DNA from: Owenia fusiformis | Taxonomy: Eukaryota > Annelida > Polychaeta > Sabellida > Oweniidae | Reading direction: 5' to 3' | DNA length: 64,000 bases | Assembly: GCA_903813345.2 (NCBI GenBank) | Contig: CAIIXF020000001.1 | Coordinates: 43,927,366-43,991,365, forward strand | Shown here: positions 1-15,300 of the stretch, piece by piece | Position numbering within the stretch: the first letter of the stretch is position 1 | Layout of the letters: every line of letters begins with the position of its first letter | The notes under the pieces: model-generated | Told to the model about the DNA's origin: nothing | Seen by the model: only the letters and a program-made list of their open reading frames with translations | The model's database searches: none | Position numbers and translations under genes: made by a program

Positions 1-371
1 ATATAAGACTGGCTTTTTGGATACAAACTTTCTCTTTTGGTTTAATTTTTGCAAGGTATTGGTTTGGCTCATTTTTAAAAAACAAATTAACGATTTTTAA
101 CTCACACAAATATTAATAACTACTTATTACATACTGCAGAACAGAAATATATCAGTAATTCTGTTCACAAATCAAAAAAATGAAGTTTCTAGTGTCAGTC
201 AGAAAATGTAAATATTTCAAATGATCCTAAATATTTCCAATTCATAACCACATTTTACATAATGATCAGTTTCACTATGGGCTCTCAATTAGTTGAAAGC
301 CCATGGTTTCACCATCTCAATACCTATCGTTTTGATTATGTTACCATTTTATCAACATGTTATATTTGCAG

Positions 372-3300
372 AGTCAAAAAGCTTGAAGGATGATCAGACT
401 CTTGGTCAGTTAGGCATCAGCAATGGTGGAAAACTTTACTTCAAAGACCTGGGTCCCCAGGTTGGTTGGGCAACAGTAAGTACATGTAAATGGTATGCAC
501 TGTTCATAAGCTAGATGATGCTGACTACATATGAGTTTTTATAATACCTAAAACATGAAACAGGAACTATCTTATCTTCAAGCAGATATGAAATGGTATT
601 TTTAACCTAAAGGAATCAATATAATTTTTTGATAGATGTATTTGGACATGTTTTCTCATCAGTAGTGTGAAAACTATTTCACTCTAACGATCGTTATAGC
701 TGCTTAATAAGCAATATTCGAATTGGTTGTGACGTTATTGGCCCCCACGTGATCTCTCACTGACTGGTCCCCACGTGGCCCGTTTTGGTCCCTTAGATCA
801 TGACGTCATAATGCCAAAATGTTTTGTTATTTGTTTACACAACAATCCTATGGTTGCCGTGACGTTGTGATTACTATGGAACCAATAAACCAAAGCTATA
901 TTTTGTATATGACGTTACTAATCACGTGGGGGCCAATTTGATTTATCAGTTAGTTTTATTTCGTTATCTATGACCGTTAGCAGTTATCTAACATTTATTT
1001 TATAATGGCTATCGCAAGAAATCTACGGTGGGCTTACAATGGAGAAAACCGAATTTTTGTAGCTGCAAGTTGAGAAAAGCTATTTCAGTTGTCCATTCAG
1101 CTTGATTTTTCAGTTTAGAAATATTTAAACAACCAGTGCATATTTCTGCCTCTTTAAAAACCTAGTAAACAGATTTCCCATTTAAAGTCGAGAATTGTTG
1201 CTTAGATTAGTATCAGCATTTTAAAATCATCTAACTATCTTACAGTAAATCAGAAAATGCCTGACTTCGCTGACACTACTACTATGTACAAGCCCAAATA
1301 CTCATGGAACCTTTTATTTATCAAAAATTTAATCTTTTAACCTTTTAGTGAACTACTAGATATTAGTATGATCTTCAGTTTGGCAATGTTTTCTTTCAAC
1401 ATTTATTTATGATTAAAGTTTATATATCTCAACATGCTTTCAATAGCAGACAGTATATAATACTAGGTTAATGCTAGATCATGTGTACATCTTTTCACCA
1501 AATACTTCTAAAATTAGACAAATTAATTTCTGATAATTACATATTTACAGTTTAGTTCTGATACCATGAAAAAATTCAACACCAACATACCAAGCTAAAA
1601 TTAGCACTGCTCCTGACACAGTTCATGATTTGATTGACAGTTCTGTTTTTGGACTTTCCATATTTGGGTGAAATTGATAACCTGTGTTAAAACTTCAAGG
1701 TCAAGCTGATCTGGTCACTCTCTAAGACAATTCAAAAACAGATTTTTGACTGAAATTGATCAATTTTATTGTTACATATCTCAATTAAAATTTATTTTTT
1801 GGATAAATGACATTTCAAACCATTCTTGGTTATCTGATATCAGTCATCTGAGATGTTTTAACCAAGGTTCATTTTCATTTGAAAGGAGGTTTTTGCAGTG
1901 TTTTCTGTGACTATTTTGTCCATGAATTTTGCAATCTTCACAAGTTGAGGGTTTCATTTGAAGGGATTGATAAAACAGGCAGGGGACTGTTTTGATTAAG
2001 TATTTCAAATGAAAATGCATTCATATTTTGATGAAACTATGTAAAAGGGTCGTTTTAATTTGTGCACTTATACAGTACAATACTGTAAGTTTTTTATCAA
2101 CCTCAAGATCCTCAGGGTTAGAAAAGTCCATAGAACACGCCTGACCATCGACAAGGTACAGTCACGTGACATTGACAAAATATACCGTAGTACACTTTTG
2201 ATGTACTATGTCATTTCCGCCATTTTAGATCGCCATTTTCTAGAATGAGGAAGCGATGAAAGAACTAGCATTGATTTGATCAATATTGTGTCAGTTCATC
2301 ATCAGGTAGTTGTTGCATTCGATTTGTAATTAAGTTGCAAATATGCATATCTACTTTAAATGATCCTCAGCAACTTCAATATCTTGTTATAGATCTACCC
2401 AGCACGTCGGGGATCTCTAAATCTTGACTGAATTTCTCAAAATTCTCTCTAATTTTTGTTTTGCTATGCAAATAACAGCCAAACTACGACTAACACAACT
2501 GAAGATAAGTATACAAATATACATTCAGAGTTAATGCAAAACCGCTTTTTACTTTGGATGCTACTACGAAAAATAGATAATGTATGTTGTCAACTCGAAT
2601 GTATGTTGTCACATTGGCCTTACAGATCTCAATTCACAGTTAATTTTACAGTGAATGAAATGCTATAATGTACGTGTAATAGAAGGAACATATTTGATAA
2701 TAAAGTAATAATATTTAATAGGCATATCAGATATATTTACCCTAATATTTTTTCCGTTAATCCATAAAATTGTCATTGATATGATTAAATGTCATTGTTA
2801 CTAATTCTTTTTTTGTGTTCCATACCTGGCTTTTGAACTTCTGCACTTTCCAGATATACAGTGTCCCAAAGTATGCCCCCCTCCCTAGGCAGACATATAC
2901 CAATGTCTCCATAGTATGTGTCATATATCATTTTTAAGCTTATCCAAAGTTACATTGATTTGCCAAATATGATGGTTCAAATGGTAAAAAGTAACAGGCA
3001 TTTCAAAAATTAGCGTTTTGTCAAAAAGATTCATTTCAGTATCCTGGAAACAGCCCTGACCCTGTGACAGAAAATATGGATGCCATTCTCGAAGATAGGA
3101 TGGCTATTGAGTTCTAAAAAGATGACGTTTAGGGTAGATACTCCAAGGAAACTCTTCTTATGCCTTAAAAAGGTTTCATGAGGATTAGAAAACGCCATAT
3201 CCCTATCTGAAGCCTGTTTAAGGTCATATATGGAAAGTATTGCTGCTGTTAACATGGCGGCTAAGGAGACACACCGACTATTGTTTTGGTGTAAAACTGA

Positions 3301-6300
3301 CTTTAATTTTGGCCAAACACTAACTTTTGTATTCCTGTAACTTTTTCCATTTGTGAGTTGAACCATGATACTCGGCAAATTAATATAACTTTGGATGAGC
3401 TTTAAAATGATATATGACGCATACTATGGAGACATTGGTATATGTCTGCCTAGGGGGCCCATACTTTCAGGACACCCTACAGCATAAATTTTGAAAGTCA
3501 TCTTGCTAGTATAGATATCTCCATGAACTCCTTGAGATTATTAAAATTCATAAAAGTGCAACTAAACATAACGTAACGTACCGACGCCGAGTGGCCAAAA
3601 AGGTCGGAAGATATCACGCCATGGTCACATATTAATCACCATATTAACACTTTCATAAAATAAAATAGCATTCAACGAAAAAATCACGTTTACCTGTTTA
3701 TCTGTACTAGGGATACAGGAGCATGTTCGTTGAACATCACTTGTTACGCATAAAACCCTTAATGCATTTTGAAATTAAATCATTGCAATGTTTAATATTA
3801 TAACTCATGAATTTCAATTACAGGGACAACATACACTGTGAGTTGACAACGTACATTTCTGATTTTTTAAATTATACCAAATGCATGAATATTTATTAAA
3901 TCTTAACCCGTCTTAAATTGTGCAGTTTAGAGAAACACATTCTCATTAAAATATTCGACACTCCGAGACGTCAGGGGAGACAATTATCAAAGGAAATGTG
4001 TAAAAAACAACATTTTCCAACCGAACAATTGTATGGGTAGACGTACAACGAAAAAAATCGAGCACTGCTCGAAGATCTTTTAACGTAATTAGAAAAATAA
4101 ATGTCTTTGAAATCGAATACACGCGAAATCAAACAGGAAATCCTTTTTGTATTCCTCAAATTTATTTTTGAAAACCTGCATCAAACCTACATCATAGTCT
4201 TTGCTTAAAATCAGTTAATAGTGACATTGTACATCAAAAGTGTACTACGGCATATTTTGTCACGGTCATGTGACTGTACCTTGTCGATGGTTAGGCGTGA
4301 TAGAAATAAGGAACTAATTGAATGATTTATGGCCTCTCGTCTCTTTCAGGTTTTCCTTACTGAATATGCTGGTCCACTGGTGATCTACTTGTTCTTCTAT
4401 ATAAGACCAGCTATCATCTACGGTGACCTTGTAGATACACATAGACACCCAGTAACAAAGTAAGCAATTAATTTTCACAAAAATATTAGGTACAAAAATT
4501 CAGACATTTATTCTTATGTAGAAGATGTCATTTTTGGCTCTCACAGAGAGCCTATGGGATTGACCAGGCATCCGTCCGTCCATCTGTCAACATTGGCCGC
4601 ACAAATTAAAACTGCTATTTGGATTGAGTCATATCCACATTCATTTTTTGCATATCCATAATGCCTATTTGACCTATCATCGCCATTTCCCAAGTTCCCC
4701 CAGTTTCTGAGAAATTGCTGATTTTGACGTCAAAAAGTCAAATTTTCTGTAAATACTAGACACTTTGTTGAATTAGAACTTTCAAATAACTTGTAGTAGT
4801 TGCTGTATATGCAATTTATGTTCTCTGAAGATTTCAAAGCTCTTGATATTACAGTTTTTGGTGTTTACTCTATAAAATTTGACAAAAAGTAGGTCATTTT
4901 CAGGGAACTTTCTCATGTATAAAGTCAATCATCATTGGCTGCACAAAACACTGTGTGAGCACAGGACCGTGGGTCCTTTTAAATCTTCTCCCCAGATTTT
5001 TCTCAACTATGGGAATGAAACTAATTCTTATAAATGTCCATTATGGTCAGAGTTCCCTCTTTCATGATTTTCAAATTCTAAACTGGTTAAAAATTAATTT
5101 TTAACAAGATGCAATGTTATTTTTCAATTTTGTGCAACTGAGTGCAGGTACCTAAGCTTAGAGGAAATGTAGACTTTTTGGTGAGTTTGAAGTCATGTCT
5201 GCACTTCACAGATCAAAATCAACTTCTGTAGTAATCTCACTGACTTTTTATTGTTTCTCAAAACATATTCTCTCAAAGTCAGGAAATAAGGGTGATGAGC
5301 AGGGAGGTTTTGTAGTGAATTTCAGTCACAAAAACATAACAAGTGACAACTTACACTTCCTCTAAGTTTAGTTGTTTCAGTGCTGGGTGATCACTAGATC
5401 TACTTGATCAGAGGAAATAGGACTGGTATGAAATGGAATTGGAATGTAACAGTTTTGGAACTCACCTTTGGATTTGGAACTTTCAAAATTGACTCACTAT
5501 ATTTTATTTGCTTATTTTTTGTTAACACGTGTGAAATCAATTCTGAATCATTTATTTAGAATATTTATTACATGTGGCAATTTGGGAAGTATTCTTCAAA
5601 GAAAATGTTAGATTCTAAAAATATGGGAAGCAGTTCTGAAAGTTTATTTATGAAGGTACAATTCCAAGGATTGGACAGTAGTTCCTTTCCAGCACTCAAA
5701 GGAAGCCATTACAAAATATAGCCTAATAAAAAGGCAGCAAGGGGTGATCATGTTTTGAGAATGTTGCACATGTTCTTTCAGGATAGCATGTGCATGTTGG
5801 ACCTTCCATTATGCCAAGCGATTGTTTGAGACTGTGTTCATCCATAGGTTCTCCCATGCTACAATGCCAATTTTTAACATTTTCAAGGTAAGTCTTGTTT
5901 TTTGTTGTTTGATTGTTTCAATGCTATTGTGCTTTAATGAAGTTGCCATATCAACATGTATCCCATTGTTTCCCAATGAAGAAGTTGCATTTCCCTTTAA
6001 AGATTCTGTTGACTATAGATTATCAGTTTGATAAATTAGATAGTCATGTGTTACTCGCCAGTAATTAGCTTAAATATGTCAGTTTGTATAAATATTACAA
6101 AAGTGTGTTAACCCTAAGCAGACCTTAAAGGTTGTATATAAGTATTAAAGTGATTTTCACTCCTATTCAAAGCTTTAATATAGCATGTTGCTGTGTATAT
6201 ATAACACTCATTTTTACTTACGCATTTAGAGTGGATATTCATCTTTCCTAATTCCTAACAACGGCCAAATACTTTCACTCACGTTATTCGAGCACTTTCA

Positions 6301-9300
6301 CATATGATTCGATAGTGAAAGCGTATTAATTGGATTTAATTGATGGAAATGAATCTAATTGATGATATTCTTCAAAAAACTTGTTTTTATTGTTTTCGTA
6401 GCCCTTATTGAAAGTTACATACATCCTATAATTGCTTTAAATTTTGCAATTTTAATTCCAGAATTCTGTTTATTATTGGGGATTCGCTGCTTTTGTTGCC
6501 TACTTCACCAACCATCCTCTATATACCCCTCCAGGTAAGAAAAGACACCTCTTCTACCTAGTTTAGACTTCTTTTTTGCTTGCTCAAAAAATGATGATTT
6601 ACACAGATTTAAATCTTGTCTTGTTTTGTCGAGTTGTTTTCGGCTAAGATAATCAGTCGAAGATAATCATCAGAATCTGATATAGACACTGATCCTCTTG
6701 GTATAGAACCACATGGCCATAAACAGCAGGATTTGTTTTCGAAAATGATCAGACAGAGAATCTCAAAGGGTCTCATATCACTATTTTTAAAGCCATCAGT
6801 GTTAGGGATAACTAAATTGAAGATGACACGAACATGAAACACAGAATTCACATGGCTTCACCTTGACTAATCAAACAATTTGGGCTACCCAAATTGCATT
6901 ATGAAATGAATATATGCAACTTATGAAAGCATTGAATTATTCGAATGCTGTTTTTTATTTAAGTAGCTGTATTTTTATCGATTGTATTGTCAGTATTCTG
7001 ATTGGTTAAGGCAAGATCATGGGATTATCTCTTACTTAAAGAGTGGAGATAGAGATGGAAAGGGTAGGTATACTCATGCCTTGTTTTTTCAAAAGAGGTT
7101 AATATACTAAACACTTTATTTGTACATAAAGTACAGTATATTATGTTATTAGTTCATAGGGGTCTTTAGATGTCTATCTGACATCTCATTCAACAAATTA
7201 AACACTTTGAAAACACTTTGAACACTTTGAAATCATGTCCTTATTATCCCACCGAACAAAGTATGTGAGGGATATAGGAAAGCCGTTCATCCGTCTGTTC
7301 GTCCGTTAGTTCGTTTGTCTGTCCGGGCGATAACTCAAATACTGGTTGACAGTTTTGATTCAAATTATATGGGTGTAGAATCTCTGCTTGAGAAGGAATT
7401 TTCAATATGGCTGCTCAATTCAAAATGGTCGCCATTTTTTATAAAAAATGTAATCTTTAATTACTCAAATTCTAGTGTATGGATTTCATTCAGATTTTAT
7501 ATGCTAATGCTCTGGGACAAATGAGCTCTGCTCAAGAAGAGATTTTCCAGATGGCGCTAAATTTTAAAATGGCCACCTTTTTTGTAACTGAAACACCAGT
7601 AAATGGATTTGACAAATTCTATTTGCTGATTCCTAAGGACAAAATAGATCTGTTTAAGAAAGAATTTTCAAGATGGCGGCTAAATTTCAAAATGGTCACT
7701 AGTACTACACCATTTTTCGTAAAAGAACATAATCTTTGATAACTCAAATGCCAGTTGCCGGATTTGGTTCAAATTTTATATGTTGATGCCAAGGAACAAA
7801 GAAGATCTGCTAAAGAAGACATTTTCAAGATGGCCTCTGATTTTCAAAATGACCGCCATTTTTCATAAAAAAAATTAATCTTTGATAACTCAAATACCAG
7901 TGGACTCAAATTTTGGTTCAAATTTTATATGTTGATGCCCAGGGACAAACGAGCTCTGCTCAAGAAGGAAATGGCTGTTGAATTTTAAAATGGCTGCCAT
8001 TTTTTGTTAAAAAACCTTATCTTTGATAACTCAAATATCAGAGCATGGATACCATTCAAGTTATATATGCTGATGCCTAGGGACAAAGGAAATCTTGCTG
8101 AGGGGAATTTTCAAGATGAAAGCTGAAATTCAAAACGGCTGCCATTTTTCATGAAAAATGTTATCTTTAAATTATTGACAAATCAAATACCAGTGGATGG
8201 GTTTGGTTCAAATTTTATGTGCTGATGCTTAGATATAAAGGTGGTCTGGTCAAGAAGTCATTTTCAAGATGACCACTATTTATCAAAATGGCTGCCATTT
8301 GTTGTTAAAAATGTGATAATACCAGTTGAAAGATTTGGTTCAAATTTTATATGCTTATTTTTTTATTTTATTTTATTTTATTTTTTTATTATTTTTTTCA
8401 AAATCAAAACATATTTACATATACATTTAATCAAGAATACAAAAGTTAAGTAAGGTGTGATAATATAAAATATAAGGCTACAGTAAGTATATAAACCTGC
8501 AGTAATCTCACATCTATAAGATGTAAAAAAGAATAAAATAAACCTATAAAGATGTGAAAAAGAAACACAGCAAGTACATGTCTGTAAAGATGAAAAAAGT
8601 ATATCTACATATACTAATACTATATATATGTTAAATCTATACTATGATCTACATCTACTCTGTTATTAAAACAAGTTCAAAATTATTAATACAGTCCTCT
8701 AAAAGGTGCAGCACTTCATTATTTTTCTTCTTCATATGTCTCATATTTTCAACATACTTGGATAAATATAGAAAGGCTTGATTGTTAAAATTTACATCCT
8801 TAAGTCCTTCATAATCCTCTGAGTGTTTACTCCAATTTACATAAATGCTATAGCTGACCACAGTTGTGACAATATTTCTACATCCTTGAATATTTCCTTC
8901 ATTCATATAAAACCCTAATATTATATTTTTCCATTGAATATTACATTTTAAAATCTTTCCAACATTAACCCAAAGATTTCTTAGTAATCGACACTCAAAT
9001 ATCATATGCTTGCTGTCATGAGTTTCATTGCAATACAGACACAGTTTCGAAATTTTATTATTCCACTTACTCACAAGTTCACCACATGCCAAATTTTATA
9101 TGCTGCTATTTAGGGACAAAGGAGCTCTGCTCAAGAAGAAATTTTCAAGATTATTATCAAAATATGTTTTGTTTGGTGGAATTTGCTACTCCTTGGAGTT
9201 GCTGTTTTTCTAGTTTTTATTTGGTTGTGTTTACTGCTTTGTGGTGTTGCTGTTTTAGTTGTTTGTTGATCTTGTGTCCTTTCACAAAATGTGGTTCAAA

Positions 9301-12300
9301 TATGTTATAAAAGCGGTATTTCTATAATGCATTATGTTTTTATTGTGCTTTATATGTCACATAAGATAATAAATCTTTGAATGTTTATTCAATAGCAAAT
9401 TTACAGCAACTTACATAAAGTATGAATTTTCTTGCATAGGCTTTGAGAGTCAACTACATGTATTTGTTAATACTTCAAACCAGGAACAAAAGTTAATCCC
9501 CAATTTGACATCTCATAATCTTAGTTTTGATATTAACAGTTTTAGGCTATTGGAAAATGTTCAGTCAGTTTTTGCCTTGAGTTGTCTCTTAAAAATCATC
9601 TGGACCAGACGTTTTAATAGAAACCAAAGGATGACACAAATCGCTATGGCAATCAGCGAGAACAAAAACAGTATATCAAGCATAAAGAATTTAATTTTCG
9701 TCATTTCTTTTGCTCGAGTCTGAAGATGCTTTGTTCCATATTTGGTTGCATGAATGATGCTATCAGCTGCCAATTCTTGCGGAGTTGTTCGTCGATCACG
9801 GAACATTCTGGAAGCTCTCTTTATTGATGTTGAATATTTTGGATTCAACAAAATCTCATTTATTGTTTTATTTAATTGTTCAGCTGTTATTGTTGCCCAA
9901 GATAGTCCGATACCAAAGTTTTTATGTTCAATTCTCACAGCATTATGTTTTTGATCAGTAGGCATACAAGGTATAGAAATCATTGGGACAGCATGGTAAA
10001 CAGCCTCGAATTGACCTATACTCCCACCATGTCCAATAAAAAGTTTTGTATTTGGATGACCTAAGACATCGTTTTGCGGAATCCATTCCATCAATTTGAC
10101 ATTATTTCCAACAGATTTCGGTGCTTTTCCCTTAAATCTCCAAATGACTTGTTGATCTAAATTGGAAAAGACGTCACTCAGCATTTGTGTCAATTCCTTA
10201 GGCAGGTAGGCCATATAAGCCCCAAATGATACCACAATAAGTCCATGTTGGGATGATTCAATAAAGTTTTTGATGTTTGCCTCAAGGGGTTTTGCTGGAT
10301 ACGTTGTTAAACCACCAACAAAAATCATATGCGGTACAGTAGGCCGAGGGTAAGAAAGTATTGGATCTTGATCAATTAGCCAAAGATCAGCATCCCGAAA
10401 TATTTCCATCATAGTTGTTCCTGCTGGGGCTTCTGGGTAATATTTCTCCATGAGATCATCTGGATTGTTATTGAAGGAATTGGTGACATATGGCAGTGCG
10501 ATATACATGAATAAGTTCACAACCCTTTGTTGAAAGTTCATGTCAGGCGGGAAGTCAATGTTCTGATTAGGATATACGGAAGGCATATGTGGCACCCCTA
10601 TGTCCCAGTGTAATCCAAGGAGGGCTGTCAAAGCAATATACGGAATGCCTAATTTGTGTGGGTACAGCATCAGATATGGTGCAAAAAAGAAACCATCAAC
10701 AATCGCATAATCAAAATTCAGAGATTTCACTTGTTCAAACAGAGCTTTATCATTGAATAAACAGTCACCTTGTTTTGTCCATATTTTCTTTGGGTATTTA
10801 TAAAATAAATCATCATTACCACTGATGATCGACTTAATTGCATCATTCTGAAATTCTTCCGTTGCTCCAATTTCATTTCCAGTAGATGCATACGTCAGTA
10901 TTTTCACACCAGATTTTGTGACATCACTAGGAATCATGCAGTTTGAGGCCACAATGAAATACACTTCATGTCCTCTGTTTATTAGCTCTCTAGATGGTCC
11001 TAAGAATTCCATGAAATGACTGGTCCACATTAGTGGTATTCCAACATACTTGTAACTATCCACAAATGGGATTATACAAAAAGTTAGCGTTAGACTGAGA
11101 CAAAAACTTGGATGCATTATGTTGTATTTAGACTTACATACGAAGTACTAAGTCCAGATTTGAAGATATTCCTATGTGCAGTAAATTTGTAACTGATATA
11201 TATACGGTTATGTTGCTCTAACCTTTATCTGAGTTGGCTGGTACAAACTACTCTTTCAACAGTTGAGGCACAATTCAATATTCAAACGATTTCATTTCTA
11301 CTTACCCACATGTATTTATCATTGTCCATAAGTCAAGTGTATGTCTATATATTTTTATTACCTCATTGCTCTCTGTTGAAGTTCTCTGAAAATCTTTATA
11401 CAAATAGATAATAAGAAATATGTGACTTATTAATTTGTGCCTTTTATATTACATTTAGACTTGATGTAGACAAGTAGACAAGATGGCAGTTGAATTCAAA
11501 ATGGCTACCATCTTTCATAAGAAATGTAATTTCTGATACCAGTTGCCTTTAATATAGGAGTTACTGGATTTGTTCCACATTTGAAAGGCTAATGTCTTTT
11601 TGGAATGGGGCCAGTCACATCTGGTTTAGAATTTATATAGTAATGCCTTATGGCCGAGCCTTATGGGCATATGACTCTGCTCAATAATAAATTTTCAATG
11701 TGGCTACTGAATTCGAAATGGCTTCCATAATCTTTGATAAATCAAATACCAGTTGTTGACAGATTGGTTCAAATTTATGTTCATTTTGGAATTTTGGAGG
11801 TAATTTTAGATGTTTTTCTTAATTCCCAGTACTTAAATGGAGTATTTAAAGTACTAGACCCCCTATTATGTGAGATACAAGGTATATTGGCTCTATAAAT
11901 TAGTGAATGTAGAATTCAATTCTCCCTTCCTGATGACCCCATGAATATATTTTAACATACATGTATTTATTTTGTCTATTGCAGCATATGGTGATCTACA
12001 GGTTTACGGAGGTTTGGCAGGCTTTTTGGTAAGTATGTCCTGTTTTGAATGCACAAAGATGAAAAAGATTTTATTCTTATATGCTATACATCAATTAGAA
12101 TAAGAAAACTGGTTGTAGTTGTAGCATCTGTGGCTTCATTAGAGAAATTTATGATATGACAAATTCAAGATATCATTGTTTGTCTTAGTTTTCCTATACA
12201 TCTATTATAGGCATGTTCCATTTTTCGCATATTTACTTCTGACAAAAATTCAGAATATGAAAAACTTGAGGATCACTAAAACCATAAAAATAATTATGAT

Positions 12301-15300
12301 TTTGAGTTATTTTTGATTTTGAGTTTTGTAGTTTAAAGTTTTTCTATTTGCCCTGCAACATTTCTATGTAGTTATATGTCCTAAAAACAATCTTGATTAG
12401 TTGTGTTATTAGAAAATTGTTGATGAATGCATATAACTCTGTAGATCATAATGCATAAAGTGGTCGTATAATGAGGCAGGGTGTGTGGGAGTTACTGATC
12501 TATATTTAAGAGATGCTACACTTAAATCTGCACTATACCTAATTTAGAAGAAAAAATAAAAAAGCAATCATTGAAACGTGTTACTCACAAACTAGCTCAA
12601 ATATGACACAAGGTTTGATTTGCTTTAATATTGAACCAAGAAAAAAGTAACTCACATAGAAAAAAGCATTTGTAGTTCAGAGATCATTAGACATGCATGC
12701 ACATGTTAAACAAAGTGCATGTTTTAAATTACTATTGATTTAAAAGATGGCGACAGTTCTATAAAAATGAATGTATCTTGTAATACTCTGCCATTTTTCA
12801 ATGACATTGATAAAAACTTGATATATAAAGCTTGACAGATCGGGAATATTTTTTGATAATTTATTATAAGTTTTGATGTGGTCCATTTGAGCTATTGTTG
12901 GTGTAAAATGAAAGATACGGTTCTTATCAACACATTGGACATACTATGAAATTTAAATGTAAGTCTTTATTTTGCCCAAAAATGTTGAAAATTCCCAAAG
13001 TGCTCCTTTAAATATAGTATTTTGTAAGATTCGACTGTATTCACAGCAATTATTTAGATTGTGCTCAAAATTTTCAATTATCTTATGAACAAAGTTTAGG
13101 AAGGGTATAATAAAATATTCTATCCTTCTGTCAGAAAAACATATTTTTGAAAGAAATAATCAAGTGATTGTCCCATTTGCAGAAGTTCCTGTTTCGATGA
13201 TACTTTCTAACCTTTTCTAACCTTTTATGCTTTTGAAAAGCTGTTTCCTGTAACCAGAAAATGAGTATAATGAAATCAAGTATAAGTAATAAATGGAATA
13301 TTATGAAGGTCACAGTTTTCATGCTACTGTATTTATAGGAAAAAAAAGTTGCCATGAATTGTTTTAGTTGAGCTTAAGCATACAAAAACAATACAGTGAA
13401 CATATTAATTGTTATAAATCACCCACTTCCCAAATAATGCATTAAAGCATCAATTCAAATAATATTTTGAATATCAGCCATAATTATTGTATAATTCTAC
13501 AAAATGAATGAATGATCCCAAGTAATAGACTCCATTTGCAAACATTACAAATTGGAAAATTGATTTATGTCGGTTGTTTTCAAGTTGAAACATATTCACT
13601 GATGCTGATACTGATGTTAAGTATGCAAGATCACACAAGAGTACTGGATTTGAACCTGTGGCGGTACATGTCACCTGTGGTCCTGACCATTGGATTGATT
13701 GGCAATATCCTATCGCTACTTGTGATGAGATTCAGGAGTATGAAATACTCAACATTGTCACTTTATCTCTCAGTGTTGGCTGTATCAGATATAGGAGTGC
13801 TTCTATTTGGATTGGGACCTAACTGGGCATTTCGTGTACACCAGTTCAACCTAAGAGCTAGCCATGCCTGGGTTTGTAAGGTTGATGCATTAATTGTACA
13901 TTGCTGTAGGGACCTGTCAGCCTGGATTCTGGTCTGTGTTACCTTAGAGAGACTTGTAATTGTCTACTTGCCATTGAGAGCAAAAATTCTATTTACGCAT
14001 AAAAGGACGATGTTGACACTGTTACTGTTGATACTAACACTGGCGCTCATTAACTGCCATTTCTTGGTGACCATGACTGTGATAGATATGCGTAATGCAA
14101 GAGTTGAATTGAAATCAATCCAAAATGAAACGCTGACTCAAAATCACACTTTTCAGCTTCAAAGAGAAGGTTTTACACAAAATGGAACTAGTACCGTACT
14201 ATGGGCCACACATGCATTAAATGAATCTAAATATGACTGTGCAAACATGAAATATTCAGACAATTTCTATGCCTATTATTGGACATGGATTGATGCTTGC
14301 ATAGCGTCATTCGTTCCATTTATTTTGATCTTCATATGTAATATCTTAATCGTATTCCAGCTCATAAAAGCCAAAATTAGACGCAACTTATATGTCACCA
14401 ACTCGTTGAGTGATGATGCCACAAAGTCAATGACAGTTACACTGATCGTCATATCGATTGTTTTCCTTGTACTCACAGCACCGGCTGTTATAGTGCTTAT
14501 TGTGATTAACCTGAAGAAAATCAACGATCCTAGCCATATTTTGACTCCTCATGATGATCTTCTGATCACAATAGTTTATATGCTAGAATATTCAAACTGT
14601 GCTCTCAATTTCATAATGTACTGTATAAGTGGAAGGAAGTTCCGAGAATCACTTGTTAAGTTTTTTCAATGTAAGAAACCACTGACTTTGCCAGACACAG
14701 TGAGTTCATACAGACTCAGACAACACTAAGAAACAAAATTGAAACAGACGATAATTGGACTTAACATGATTAAGAAGTCAAATAAATATATATTCTGTAC
14801 ATGGACACATGTGGTATTTCAGCTGTTTCCAGTCTAAAATATTCAAAATGAGCTATTTGAAAGTGACCTTAGCTTTTAACTTTTGGCAGCCATCTTGAAA
14901 TCTGGTGCCATATTGGATGTTCTCGTAAGCCCCATTTAAGGAAACCAATTCAATGGGTTTATTTCAAAGATTGGAATATTTGGTAGAACCTTTAGGGATC
15001 TCTATCTTCTACAAGAACTCACCAAGATTTCACTGTGACAACTAAAAACTTTTGATAAAAGTTTTGACAAGCAAAACTAAATTTGGATTAAATACAGATA
15101 GTAATTGTAAGCAGTATTTGTAGTACTTCTTCCAGATACTGTATCGAGATTATCCAGGTATCCAAGGGTACCATTTAGTGTTACTAATTTGAGTCTTCTA
15201 TTTTATACTAGCATGCTATATCTATCCTATTCTCTAATATGCCTTTTGTATTGACTGATTGATGGAAAAAAATAATTGTTCTATTCAGTACTTAACCAGT

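Noticed and set aside
293-371. ORF start before the first TECR exon (MKAHGFTISIP...)
   Set aside because: Only the part from 372 matches TECR, after an AG acceptor; the upstream frame is intronic read-through.
3031-3378. 115-codon minus-strand ORF
   Set aside because: It lies inside a nested inverted-repeat element and shows no domain, signal or codon pattern.
7315-8453. Several small plus-strand ORFs with repeated 'FKMA' peptides
   Set aside because: They are translations of the dispersed repeat-A units; spacing between units is not kept in frame.
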